Below are positions 50,929 through 59,398 of a stretch of DNA of 64,000 nt, piece by piece. This DNA comes from Streptomyces sp. f51 (GTDB taxonomy: Bacteria > Actinomycetota > Actinomycetes > Streptomycetales > Streptomycetaceae). Below the pieces are notes generated by a model that worked only from the letters and a program-made list of their open reading frames with translations, made no database searches and had not been told where the DNA came from. Location: positions 310,001-374,000 of the forward strand of contig NZ_CP149798.1 in assembly GCF_037940415.1 (NCBI RefSeq), written 5' to 3'. A program made the position numbers and the translations under genes. Each line of letters begins with the position of its first letter. The first letter of the stretch is position 1.

Positions 50929-51003
50929 CGCGGCAATCTCCTTGGTGGACAGGTGGGCGCCCGCCTCGGCCGTCCGCCGTGTCGCGCGTCGCCGCGCGGT
51001 ACG

Positions 51004-51654
51004 TCAGTCGCGCAGCGCTTCGATCACGCTGCCGAGGTGGGCGCGGACGGCCGCTTCGGCCGCCTGCGGGTCCCTGGCCCCGATCGCCTCGATCATGGCC
51101 AGGTGTTCACTCAGGGACTGCTGGGCACGGCCCGGACGCAAGGCCAACTGGAAGCGGTGGCGCACCAGTTGGGCGTTGAGCCGTTCCAGGAGCTCCAAGG
51201 CCGTGCGCTGGCCGGAGAACTCCCTGATCCGGGCGTGGACTTCGTGGTTGAGCTCGGAGTAGGTGACCGGTTCGCCGTCGGCGACCGCCTTGACCATGGC
51301 GTCGCCCAGGCCGGCCAGCTCGGCGAGCTGGTCGTCGGTGGCCAGGACGGCCGCCTTGGCGGCGCAGAGCCCTTCGAGCGCCATGCGGCACTCGGTGATG
51401 GCGACCGCTTCCTCCACGGTCACCACCCGGACGCGTGATCCGCGGTTGCGGATCCGCTCGACCAGTCCCTCCGATTCCAGCTCGATCAGCGCCGCCCGCG
51501 CGCTGGCCCGGGTGACCCCGAACTGCTCGGCGAGTTCGTTCTCCACCAGCCGCTGGGCCGGTGCCATCTCTCCGCGCAGAATCGCCTGCCGCAGCTGCAC
51601 CAACGCGTGCTGCTTGGCCTGCTCGCCGGTGCCTGGACGGGCTTCCTTCTGCAT
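51004..51654 (-). CDS. GntR-family regulator (FadR/FCD subgroup)
   Basis: The protein of 216 residues has a winged helix (QAILRGEMAPAQRLVENELAEQFGVTRASARAALIELESEGLVERI) and an all-helical FCD effector domain with putative metal ligands (SELNHEVHARI, SLSEHLAMIEAI, AAVRAHLGSVIEALR). It probably represses itself and the downstream galBCD-dioxygenase-transporter genes until an aromatic acid or pathway intermediate binds. A 24-bp near-perfect palindrome lies 45-68 bp upstream of the start. The gene is on the same strand as its targets and could be cotranscribed with them. Confidence 0.92.
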   Translation of the reverse strand: MQKEARPGTGEQAKQHALVQLRQAILRGEMAPAQRLVENELAEQFGVTRASARAALIELESEGLVERIRNRGSRVRVVTVEEAVAITECRMALEGLCAAKAAVLATDDQLAELAGLGDAMVKAVADGEPVTYSELNHEVHARIREFSGQRTALELLERLNAQLVRHRFQLALRPGRAQQSLSEHLAMIEAIGARDPQAAEAAVRAHLGSVIEALRD

Positions 51655-51698
51655 TGCGCCCTCCCTGAGTGAGTGCCTGTCGAACGTAAATCTAGACC

Positions 51699-51722
51699 AA
51701 CAAGATTGTCAACAATTTTGTT
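51699..51722. promoter_or_regulatory. GntR operator at the gntR promoter
   Basis: AACAAGATTGT-CA-ACAATTTTGTT pairs at 10 of 11 arm positions. The TTGTCAACAAT core recurs at 47276-47286 before the transporter gene. The site lies 45-68 bp upstream of the gntR start, in the position expected for autorepression. Confidence 0.7.
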
Positions 51723-51903
51723 CGTCATGTTGCCGACCGTGGTGTGCGCGGAACCCGCGGGTCCGGTGACCTGGCCCGACGGGAGTCGCCGGACAGGCCC
51801 TACCGCCACCCGCCGCACACCGCTTGTGGCGCGCCGGGGACGGCCCCACCATGAACCTCGTCCGTCACAGCCCGACTCAGCCTCGGCCGAAGGGACTTAC
51901 CGC

Positions 51904-52338
51904 ATGCGCGCCTCGCTCCGCACCGGTTCGGCGGGATTCGCCGCCCTGTGTCTGACCCTCGTCGCCGCCCCAGCCCACGCGACTCCGCCGGGCCCCGGGG
52001 TCAGCGGCAAGGTCCTCGCGCAGACCACCGTCGACGGGACGGACTACACCTTGAGGGAGATCACCATCCCTCCCGGCCAGGCGACCGGCTGGCACTACCA
52101 CGACGGCCCGCTCTACGGGTACGTCAAGCAGGGCACCCTCAGCCACTACGACTCCACGTGCGCGCGGGACGGCCTCTACCGCAGGGGCGACTCCCTCACC
52201 GAGCCGCCCGGTCCCGGCAACGTCCACATCGGGCGCAACCTCGGCAGCAAGCCGCTGGTCCTCGACGTCCTCTACGTACTGCCGCACGGCTCGCCCTTCT
52301 CCGAGGACGCCCCGAACCCCGGCTGCGCCTTCCAGTAG
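51904..52338 (+). CDS. Secreted cupin-domain protein
   Basis: The protein of 144 residues has a signal peptide (ASLRTGSAGFAALCLTLVAAPAHA) and a single cupin barrel: motif 1 GWHYHDGPLYGYVKQGTL (His-x-His-x-Gly metal site) and motif 2 GNVHIGRN. It ends SEDAPNPGCAFQ with a Cys that could pair with CARDG. Metal-binding secreted cupins are common; the ligand is unknown. The ATG at 51904 follows AAGGGACTTACCGC. It is divergent from gntR and unlikely to be part of the aromatic pathway. Confidence 0.85.
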   Translation: MRASLRTGSAGFAALCLTLVAAPAHATPPGPGVSGKVLAQTTVDGTDYTLREITIPPGQATGWHYHDGPLYGYVKQGTLSHYDSTCARDGLYRRGDSLTEPPGPGNVHIGRNLGSKPLVLDVLYVLPHGSPFSEDAPNPGCAFQ

Positions 52339-52499
52339 GCCCCAGCGGGTTCGGGGGAGCACCTGCCCGACCGGCACCGGATGGAGTGAGACCGGTCCGG
52401 GGTGACAACGACCCCGCCCTGGTCGGGGCGGGGCCGTCGTCGGCCGCGGGCGTCGGCGGCCGTCGGCAGCGGCGGGCGCCGTCAGCCGCGCGGCCGTAC

Positions 52500-52556
52500 G
52501 CGGTCACCCGACCCGCGGCTCGCGCGGCGGGGCCGCGGTCACCGGACCCGCGGCTC
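52500..52556. repeat. 22-bp direct repeat duplicating the EF-G gene end
   Basis: GCGGTCACC-(C/G)-GACCCGCGGCTC occurs at 52500-52521 and 52535-52556 with one mismatch. The right copy contains the EF-G stop codon; the left is an extra copy just beyond it, also carrying an in-frame stop. Confidence 0.65.
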
Positions 52557-54641
52557 CTGCACCGGGGCCGGTGCCAGACCCGCGGGGCGGGTGGTGAAGA
52601 CGCCCCGGCCCTGGGTCCGGCTGCGCAACCGGGTCGCGTAGCCGAAGAGTTCGGCCAGCGGCACGGTGGCGGTGACCACCGACGTGCCCACCCGGGCGAG
52701 CGAGCCCGAGACCCGGCCGCGCCGGGCCGCGAGGTCCCCGAGCACCCCGCCCACGGCCTCCTCCGGAACCGTGACGGTGACCTCGGCCACGGGTTCCAGC
52801 AGGACCATGGCACTGGCGCGCAGCGCCTCACGCAGCCCGAACCGGCCGGCCGCGCGGAACGCCGTCTCCGAGGAGTCCTTCACATGGGTCGCCCCGTCGG
52901 TCAGGGTGACGCGCAGCCCGGTCACCGGGTGACCGCCGAGGGGACCCTCGGCGAGCGCGTCCCGGCAGCCCGCCTCCACGGCACGGACGTACTCCTGCGG
53001 CACCCGGCCGCCGACGACCGCCGACCTGAAGACGAAGCCCGTCGCCGCGCCCCCGGCACCGTCCGGGTCCGTCCCCAGCGGTTCCACGTCGAGGACGACA
53101 TGGGCGAACTGCCCCGCGCCGCCGTCCTGTTTGACATGCCGGTACACCAGACCGGACACCCCGCGGGCCACCGTCTCCCGGTAGGACACCCTCGGCCGCC
53201 CGACGGTGACGTCGAGGCCGTGCGCGCGCCGTACCTTCTCCACCGCCACCTCCAGATGCAGTTCTCCCATGCCAGACAGCACTGTCTGCCCGGTCTCCGG
53301 GTCGGTGCGGACGACGAGCGAGGGGTCCTCCTCGGCCAGCCGTGCCAGCGCCGAGGCCAGCCGGTCGGTCTCGGTGCTCCTGCGCGCCTCGACCGCCACG
53401 GACACCACCGGATCGGCGACGAGGGGCGGTTCGAGGAGCAGCGGCGCCGCGGGGGCGCACAGGGTCGCCCCGGCCCGGGCGGACTTCGGCCCGATCACGG
53501 CGACGATGTCCCCGGCCACCGCGCGCTCCAGCTCCGTGTGCCGGTCGGCCCGCACGCGCAGGATGCGCGCGACCCGCTCGGTGCGTCCCGTGCCGGTGTC
53601 CAGCACCGTCTGTCCCTTCTCCACCGTGCCCGCGTAGACACGCAGATACGTCATCCGTCCGGTCGCGGTGGCGTTCACCTTGAACACCAGCGCCGCGAAC
53701 GGCGCTTGGGGGTCCGCGGCCCGTTCCTGCTCCGTGCCGTCGTGCGTGCCGCGGACGGCGGGCACGTCGAGCGGCGAGGGCAGGTAGGCCACCATCGCGT
53801 CGAGCAGCGGTTCGACACCGCGGTTGCGGTAGGCCGATCCGCACAGCACGACCACGCCCTCACCGGTGAGGGTGAGGTCGCGGAGCGCCGCCGCGAGGGT
53901 CCGGGCCGAGAGGGTGGAGCGTTCGCAGAACTCCTCCAGGGCCGCCGGATGGAGTTCGGCGACCGCCTCCTCCAGGAGCCGGCGCCGTCGCCCCGCCTCC
54001 TCCAGCAGGTCCTGCGGCACCGGGATCTCCTCGGCGGACTCGGCGCCGTCGGCCCACACGAGCGCGCGCATCCGCAGCAGGTCGACGACGCCGGTGAAGG
54101 TGTCCTCGGTGCCGATCGGCAACTGGACGACCAGGGGCGCCGGATGCAGCCTGTCGCGGATCGAGTCGACGGCGGCGTCCAGGTCGGCGCCCGCGCGGTC
54201 CAGCTTGTTCACGAAGGCGATCCGGGGGACGCCGTGCCGGTCGGCCCGCCGCCACACCGACTCGCTCTGCGGCTCCACGCCGGCCACGGCGTCGAACACC
54301 GCGACGGCGCCGTCGAGGACGCGGAGCGAGCGCTCCACCTCGTCGGAGAAGTCGACGTGGCCCGGGGTGTCGAGCAGGTTGATCCGGTGGCCGGCCCAGG
54401 CGCAGGTGACGGCCGCGGCGAAGATGGTGATGCCGCGGTCGCGCTCCTGCGGGTCGAAGTCGGTGACGGTGGTGCCGTCATGGACCTCGCCGCGTTTGTG
54501 GACGGTGCCGGTGAGATAGAGGATCCGTTCGGTCACGGTGGTCTTCCCGGCGTCCACGTGGGCGAGGATGCCCAGGTTGCGGACGGCGGCGAGGGGGTCG
54601 GTGACAGTGCCGGTGGGGTGGAGGTGAAGGTCGGTACGCAC
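52539..54641 (-). CDS. Second elongation factor G (EF-G paralogue)
   Basis: This 700-residue translational GTPase has full EF-G domain order. Its G-domain motifs are [18 protein letters not shown] (G1), [11 protein letters not shown] (G2), [18 protein letters not shown] (G3) and [12 protein letters not shown] (G4). Domain IV has the loop [19 protein letters not shown]. It lacks the usual str operon neighbours (rpsL, rpsG, tuf), so it is an extra EF-G rather than the housekeeping one. Such paralogues in actinomycetes may act under stress, in recycling or in antibiotic tolerance. The GTG start at 54641 has only a weak AAAGG site. Confidence 0.9.
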   Translation of the reverse strand: MRTDLHLHPTGTVTDPLAAVRNLGILAHVDAGKTTVTERILYLTGTVHKRGEVHDGTTVTDFDPQERDRGITIFAAAVTCAWAGHRINLLDTPGHVDFSDEVERSLRVLDGAVAVFDAVAGVEPQSESVWRRADRHGVPRIAFVNKLDRAGADLDAAVDSIRDRLHPAPLVVQLPIGTEDTFTGVVDLLRMRALVWADGAESAEEIPVPQDLLEEAGRRRRLLEEAVAELHPAALEEFCERSTLSARTLAAALRDLTLTGEGVVVLCGSAYRNRGVEPLLDAMVAYLPSPLDVPAVRGTHDGTEQERAADPQAPFAALVFKVNATATGRMTYLRVYAGTVEKGQTVLDTGTGRTERVARILRVRADRHTELERAVAGDIVAVIGPKSARAGATLCAPAAPLLLEPPLVADPVVSVAVEARRSTETDRLASALARLAEEDPSLVVRTDPETGQTVLSGMGELHLEVAVEKVRRAHGLDVTVGRPRVSYRETVARGVSGLVYRHVKQDGGAGQFAHVVLDVEPLGTDPDGAGGAATGFVFRSAVVGGRVPQEYVRAVEAGCRDALAEGPLGGHPVTGLRVTLTDGATHVKDSSETAFRAAGRFGLREALRASAMVLLEPVAEVTVTVPEEAVGGVLGDLAARRGRVSGSLARVGTSVVTATVPLAELFGYATRLRSRTQGRGVFTTRPAGLAPAPVQEPRVR

Positions 54642-54779
54642 GGCCGAGGGCCTTTCGGACGATCCGGAGACGGGTCGGCGCGATTCCCGGACGACACACC
54701 TGTGATCAGGCGGTGGCGGACCTCCGCCGGGCACGGCGTTCGGCGACCGGGTGTGCGGTCGCCGCCGTACGGGCGGGGG

Positions 54780-54896
54780 TCAGAGGGTCGTCGCGGGTGT
54801 CCGGTTCCGGCCGCGCAGCCGGTACCGGGCCCGGGAGGACACCAGGATCACCTCGTACTGTGACGGGGGGACGACGACAGCGGTGCGGTAGCGCAC
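54780..54896 (-). CDS. 38-residue small basic protein
   Basis: A short frame (GTG at 54896, TGA at 54780) encodes RYRTAVVVPPSQYEVILVSS followed by RARYRLRGRNRTPATTL. A GAGGGGAG ribosome site lies 6-7 bp upstream, and nearly all codons (about 35 of 38) end in G or C, as in real genes of this genome. It lies between the EF-G gene and the MBL hydrolase in an otherwise empty stretch. Function unknown. The Tyr/Val-rich strand followed by an Arg-rich tail could bind nucleic acid or membrane. Confidence 0.45.
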   Translation of the reverse strand: MRYRTAVVVPPSQYEVILVSSRARYRLRGRNRTPATTL

Positions 54897-55114
54897 GGCC
54901 TGCTCCCCTCGTTCGTCACGGCACACACGCGCTCGGAGCGGCGGTGTGTGATTCCGTGGCGAGTCTAGGGAACCCGACGCGCGCTCGGCACCGGATTTTC
55001 CGGGGCGGTCCGGCGACCCCTCGACCGCGCCGCGGCGGGTCGGTCACGCCCGCGATACGTTCGCCCTGTCACCGCCCGTCTGGGCAACCGCAGTTATCCG
55101 ACGTCAGGATGGTC

Positions 55115-55864
55115 ATGCGCGAGGAAGCGATCGTCGAGGCAGCCGCCGGAGTTCATCTGGTGCACGGCAGCAACACGAACTGGGTGGTGCTGTCCGAGGG
55201 CGACTCCGTCACCCTGATCGACACGGGATATCCCGGCGACCGCGAGCAGTTGCTGGCGTCGCTGAAGACCCTCGGCCACGCGCCCGAGGCCGTGACCGCC
55301 GTGCTCGTCACCCACGCGCACAGCGACCACCTCGGCTCGGCCGAGTTCCTGAACCACACGTACGGAACGCCCGTCCAGCTGCACGAGGCCGAAGTGCCCC
55401 ACGCGCGCCGCGAGTTCCTCCACCAGGTGAGCATCGGGCAGGTGATGCGGCAGGCGTGGCGCCCGGGCGTGCTGCCCTGGGCCGTGCACGCCATCCGGTC
55501 GGGCGGCACGGCGGACGTGACCATGACGAAGCCCGAGGCCTTTCCGCACGCGGGCCCGCTCGATCTGCCCGGCCGGCCCGTCCCGGTGCACACACCCGGC
55601 CACACGCCGGGCCACTGCGTGTACCACCTGCCGGAGGCCGGGGTGCTCATCTCCGGTGACGCCCTGGTGAGCGGTCACCCCACCTCCCGGATACGGGGCC
55701 CGCAGCTGCTGCCGAAGATGTTCGACACCGAGCGCGCCGGCGCCCTGGCCTCGCTCGAACGCATCGAGGCCCTCGACGCCGATGTGCTGCTGCCCGGACA
55801 CGGTCCCCTGCACCGCGCGCCGGTGGGCGAGGCGGCTCGGCGCGCCAGGGAGCTGGCGGGCTGA
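55115..55864 (+). CDS. MBL-fold metallo-hydrolase
   Basis: This 249-residue protein shows the metallo-beta-lactamase zinc ligands in order: VTHAHSDHLGSAEF (His-x-His-x-Asp-His), HTPGHTPGHCVYHLP (His), SGDALV (Asp) and LLPGHGPLH (His). It is a glyoxalase-II/lactonase-like soluble hydrolase; substrate unknown. The start at 55115 has AGGA at close spacing; an ATG at 55109 is an alternative. A 14-bp hairpin follows the stop. There is no clear functional link to neighbours. Confidence 0.88.
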   Translation: MREEAIVEAAAGVHLVHGSNTNWVVLSEGDSVTLIDTGYPGDREQLLASLKTLGHAPEAVTAVLVTHAHSDHLGSAEFLNHTYGTPVQLHEAEVPHARREFLHQVSIGQVMRQAWRPGVLPWAVHAIRSGGTADVTMTKPEAFPHAGPLDLPGRPVPVHTPGHTPGHCVYHLPEAGVLISGDALVSGHPTSRIRGPQLLPKMFDTERAGALASLERIEALDADVLLPGHGPLHRAPVGEAARRARELAG

Positions 55865-55874
55865 CCGCGGCCGT

Positions 55875-55908
55875 GCCGGGGGTGACCGTCTCGCCGGTCA
55901 CCCCCGGC
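55875..55908 (+). terminator. 14-bp terminator after the MBL hydrolase
   Basis: GCCGGGGGTGACCG and CGGTCACCCCCGGC form a perfect stem with a 6-nt loop, 11 bp past the stop codon. Further right are two imperfect copies of CCGCTCGCCCCCGGC. Confidence 0.8.
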
Positions 55909-55995
55909 GAGCGCCGGGCCGCTCGCCCCCGGCGCCGCCGAACCGCTCGCCCCCGGCACAGCCGAACCGATCACCCTCGATCGCCGCCGGGCCGG

Positions 55996-56027
55996 GCGCC
56001 CGCTTGACGCAGGGGACAAGCGGGCGC
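55996..56027. promoter_or_regulatory. Inverted repeat overlapping galE promoter
   Basis: GCGCCCGCTTG and CAAGCGGGCGC (11 bp, 10-nt loop) include a TTGACG -35 element (56004-56009), followed after 17 bp by CAGAGT. A duplicated ACATACGTCGT-like element lies at 56036-56062. The repeat may be an operator over the galE promoter or part of a terminator. Confidence 0.4.
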
Positions 56028-56171
56028 AGAGTTGTACATATACGTCGTAAACATACGTCGTCATCCGCTTCGTCCGGGAGCGCCGCCCCGGCGTACCGGC
56101 GCCGCACCCCCCGTGCCGGCGCGGCGCTCCCCTCGCCGACCGTCGCCCGCGCACACGAAGGAGCCGGGCCC

Positions 56172-57227
56172 ATGAGTGCCCCCTCGACCATTCTCGTCAC
56201 GGGCGGCGCAGGATTCATCGGAAGTCACGCCTGTGTCGAACTCCTCGACCACGGTTACGAGTTGATCGTGGTCGACGACTACTCCAACAGCAGTCCACAG
56301 GTCTTCGCCCGCGTGGAACGCATCGCGGGCCGTTTCCTCGGCACCATCTACGAGCTGGACATCCGTGATCGGCGCGCACTGTCGGCGGTCTTCGACCGCC
56401 ACTCCGTTGACGCCGTCGTGCACTTTGCCGCGCACAAGGCCGTCGGCACGTCGACACGCATGCCCATCGACTACTACGACACGAACGTCGGCGGAACGAC
56501 CGCGCTGCTGAACACCATGCACGAGCACGACGTGCACCAGCTCGTCTTCTCCTCGTCCTGTTCCGTGTACGGCGATGCCGGCCACGGACCGCTCGACGAG
56601 TCCACCCCGACCCGGCCCACGAATCCGTACGCCGCCTCCAAGCTGATCTGCGAGCAGATCCTCGCCGACGTCTGCCGCCGTCGCCCCGAGTACACCGTGC
56701 TGTGCCTGCGGTACTTCAACCCCGCGGGCGCCCATCCCAGCGGGCTCCTGGGCGAGGACCCCAGCGGTTCCCCGGACAACCTGCTGCCGAACCTGGCCCA
56801 GGTGGCCGTCGGGCGGCGGGAGCGCCTGCGCGTCTTCGGCGACGACTACCCGACGGCGGACGGCACCGCGATCCGCGACTATCTGCACGTCATGGACACC
56901 GTCGAGGCCCATCGTGTCGCGCTCGACCACCTCGCGGACGGGACCGGTATGCACGTCTACAACCTCGGTATCGGCAAGGGGAGTTCGGTCCTCGACGTGG
57001 TGTCCGCCTTCTCCGCGGCCTGCGGTAGTCCCGTGCCCTACTCGATGGTGCCGCGCCGGCCCGGCGATGTCGCCGAGCTCGTCGCGGACGCCTCCGCCGT
57101 CGCCCGTGCCTGGGGCTGGCACCCGTCACGGGACCTCGCCGACATGTGCCGGGACGCGTGGCGGTTCCAGGAGCTCAACCCGTACGGCTACGCCGGATCC
57201 GCCCGTCGCCCGTCCGACAAGGACTGA
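56172..57227 (+). CDS. galE: UDP-glucose 4-epimerase
   Basis: This 351-residue extended SDR has the NAD loop ILVTGGAGFIGSHACVELL, FSSSCSVYG (Ser) and NPYAASKLICEQ (catalytic Tyr-x-x-x-Lys), RYFNPAGAHPSGLLGEDP, and RDYLHVMD. It interconverts UDP-glucose and UDP-galactose for Leloir metabolism or surface polysaccharides. It is not in a galTEK operon; the neighbours are an MBL hydrolase and a GH15 glucosidase, so supply of UDP-galactose for envelope glycans is plausible (inference). The start follows GAAGGAGCCGGGCCC. Confidence 0.94.
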   Translation: MSAPSTILVTGGAGFIGSHACVELLDHGYELIVVDDYSNSSPQVFARVERIAGRFLGTIYELDIRDRRALSAVFDRHSVDAVVHFAAHKAVGTSTRMPIDYYDTNVGGTTALLNTMHEHDVHQLVFSSSCSVYGDAGHGPLDESTPTRPTNPYAASKLICEQILADVCRRRPEYTVLCLRYFNPAGAHPSGLLGEDPSGSPDNLLPNLAQVAVGRRERLRVFGDDYPTADGTAIRDYLHVMDTVEAHRVALDHLADGTGMHVYNLGIGKGSSVLDVVSAFSAACGSPVPYSMVPRRPGDVAELVADASAVARAWGWHPSRDLADMCRDAWRFQELNPYGYAGSARRPSDKD

Positions 57228-57303
57228 CGTCCGACGAGGACCGGCTCCCCGACCTGCGCCGAACTCCGGCACCGACTCCGACACCCGCGGAGGTACCCGC
57301 CCG

Positions 57304-59109
57304 CTACCCCGCCGCCGCGGGCTCCGCCAGCAGGAACGCGGTCTCCACCAGCGCGATGTGACTGGACGCCTGCGGCGCGTTGCCCAGTTGGCGGCCGGCG
57401 TCGGGGTCCCACTGCTCCGAGAGCAGACCGAGGTCGTTGCGGATCCCCAGCACCCGCTCGAAGACCTCCGTCGCCTCCTCCCGGTGGCCGGTCGTGGCGA
57501 GCGCGTCGGCGTACCAGAGCGAACACGCCACGAACGCGCCCTCGCCGCCCGGCATCCCGTCCACACCGTGCACGCCGTGGCCGTTCGGCACGTACCGCCG
57601 TACGAACCCGCCGTGGGACAGGTCCCGCATCGCCCGTACGGTGCCGCGCACCCTCTCGTCCCCCGCGGGCAGAAAGCCGAGACGGGGTATCAGCAGCGCG
57701 GAGGCGTCCAGGTCCGTCGAGCCGTACGACTGCACGAAGGCCCCCCGGCCGGCGTCCCATCCCTCCCGGCACACCTGCCGGTGGACCTCGTCCCGCAGGG
57801 CCCGCCACGCGTCCGAGGAGCCGTTCCTGCCGAGGAGCTCGCCCATGCGCAGCGCGCGGTCGGCCGCCACCCAGGTCATGACCTTGGAGTGGACGAACTG
57901 CCGTGCCGGTCCCCGCACTTGCCACAGCCCCTGGTCCGGCTCGCGCCAATGGCGGCCGAGGTGGCTCATCATGCCCTCCACGAGCCTCCACAGATGACCC
58001 GGTACGGGGATGCCCGCGCGCAGCGACAGCAGGAGCGCGTCGAGCACCTCGCCGTACACGTCGAGCTGGAACTGGCTCACCGCGGAGTTCCCGAAGCGGA
58101 CCGGGCGGGAGTCCTCGTATCCGGGCAGCCAGGGTGCCTCCGTCTCCGGGAGCAGCCGCTGTCCGGCGACGCCGTACACGGTCTGGAGATCGGCGGGTTC
58201 CCCGGCGATGGCCCGTACCAGCCAGCCGAGCCAGGCCGTCGCCTCCTCGCGGTAACCGCCGCGCAGCAGACAGGACAGGGTCAGCGCGGAGTCCCGCAGC
58301 CAGCAGTAACGCTGGTCCCAGTTGCGTTCGCCGCCGATGAGGCCGGGCAGCGAGGTGGTCGGGGCGGCCACGATGCCGCCGGTGGGCGCGTAGGTGAGCG
58401 CCTTCAGCGTGATCAGGGACCGCACCACGGCCTCGCGCCAGGGTCCCTGGTAGCGGCACTGGGCCGCCCAGCGCCGCCAGAAGTCACCGGTCTCCTTGAG
58501 CACCGTCTCCGCCGGGACGGACAGCGGTGCGGGCGGTTCGGTCCGGTACGAGGGCGCCCACACGAACGTGAGGGTCGTCCTGCGCCCGGCCCGCACGGTG
58601 AACTCGTGGACGGTGGAGCCGTCGGCGCCGGGTTCCGCCTCCAGACCCTCCGCGTTCAGCCAGACGGCGTCGGGTCCGGCAACCGCCACCGTGCAGACCT
58701 CGCCGGCCTGGATCCAGGGCACCACCCTGCCCTGGTGGAAGCGCAGCCGCAGTTCGCTGCGCATGGGTACGGATCCCCACAGACCTTCCACCACGCGGAC
58801 GACGCAGGGCAGTTGACTGCGCGGTGGCATGAAGTCGATGACCCGGACCGCGCCCGTGTCCGTCTCCCAGCGGGACTCCAGGACGAGGGTGTCCTGGCGG
58901 TAGGCCCGGCTCGCGCAGTGCGGCCGCTCGGCCCGGGAGACGGGCGCGATCCGCCAGAATCCGTTGTCCGGTGTCCCCAGCATCGCGGCCAGGGCGGCCG
59001 GCGAGTCGAAGCGGGGCAGGCACAGCCAGTCGATGGAACCGTCCCTGCCAACCATGGCAGCGGTTTCCAGATCGCTGATGAGGGCGTAGTCCTCGATGGG
59101 TGCGTTCAT
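57304..59109 (-). CDS. GH15 glucoamylase/trehalase-like glycosidase
   Basis: The protein of 601 residues starts PIEDYALISDLETAAMVGRDGSIDWLCLPRFDS, the N-terminal beta-sandwich signature of bacterial and mycobacterial GH15 trehalases. The (alpha/alpha)6 barrel has GLIGGERNWDQRYCWLRDSALTL and the second acid LLSEQWDPDAGRQLGNAPQASSHIALVETA. It would release glucose from trehalose or alpha-glucans in the cytoplasm; no signal peptide is present. The start at 59109 lacks a strong ribosome site, and a GTG at 59121 or an ATG further upstream are alternatives. A TetR regulator is divergent, and three GCATACG motifs lie in between. Confidence 0.88.
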   Translation of the reverse strand: MNAPIEDYALISDLETAAMVGRDGSIDWLCLPRFDSPAALAAMLGTPDNGFWRIAPVSRAERPHCASRAYRQDTLVLESRWETDTGAVRVIDFMPPRSQLPCVVRVVEGLWGSVPMRSELRLRFHQGRVVPWIQAGEVCTVAVAGPDAVWLNAEGLEAEPGADGSTVHEFTVRAGRRTTLTFVWAPSYRTEPPAPLSVPAETVLKETGDFWRRWAAQCRYQGPWREAVVRSLITLKALTYAPTGGIVAAPTTSLPGLIGGERNWDQRYCWLRDSALTLSCLLRGGYREEATAWLGWLVRAIAGEPADLQTVYGVAGQRLLPETEAPWLPGYEDSRPVRFGNSAVSQFQLDVYGEVLDALLLSLRAGIPVPGHLWRLVEGMMSHLGRHWREPDQGLWQVRGPARQFVHSKVMTWVAADRALRMGELLGRNGSSDAWRALRDEVHRQVCREGWDAGRGAFVQSYGSTDLDASALLIPRLGFLPAGDERVRGTVRAMRDLSHGGFVRRYVPNGHGVHGVDGMPGGEGAFVACSLWYADALATTGHREEATEVFERVLGIRNDLGLLSEQWDPDAGRQLGNAPQASSHIALVETAFLLAEPAAAG

Positions 59110-59231
59110 GATCGAAGCCACGCCGCCGTGTTCTTTGCCGCCTTTCCAGCATACGGCGGTGGCCCCGAAGCGCATCCTGACCAGGCGATTTCCGGGGCGC
59201 CCCGGACCGTCGCGGAGAGCCGGAGGAGTTC

Positions 59232-59271
59232 GCTGACACGCATACGGATAAGCTGACACGCATACGGATAA
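59232..59271. repeat. Perfect tandem 20-bp repeat in GH15/TetR divergent region
   Basis: GCTGACACGCATACGGATAA occurs twice head to tail (59232-59251, 59252-59271), immediately before an AAGGGGG. The same GCATACG heptamer recurs at 59322-59328. The arrangement is suggestive of binding sites for the TetR protein encoded next door. Confidence 0.85.
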
Positions 59272-59317
59272 AGGGGGACCCGGGGAGCTTTCCACCCGAA
59301 TAGCTTGCATTTACGCT

Positions 59318-59327
59318 GTATGCATAC
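59318..59327. promoter_or_regulatory. GTATGCATAC palindrome near the TetR gene
   Basis: This perfect 10-bp palindrome lies 72 bp upstream of the tetR start and 209 bp upstream of the GH15 start. It overlaps the third GCATACG copy of the region. Confidence 0.55.
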
Positions 59328-59398
59328 GCTTCACCCTCGTAGATGACAGAGTCGGCACAAGCGGGAATTTCGGGCGGGCGGCCTTACGGAGGCAGGGC

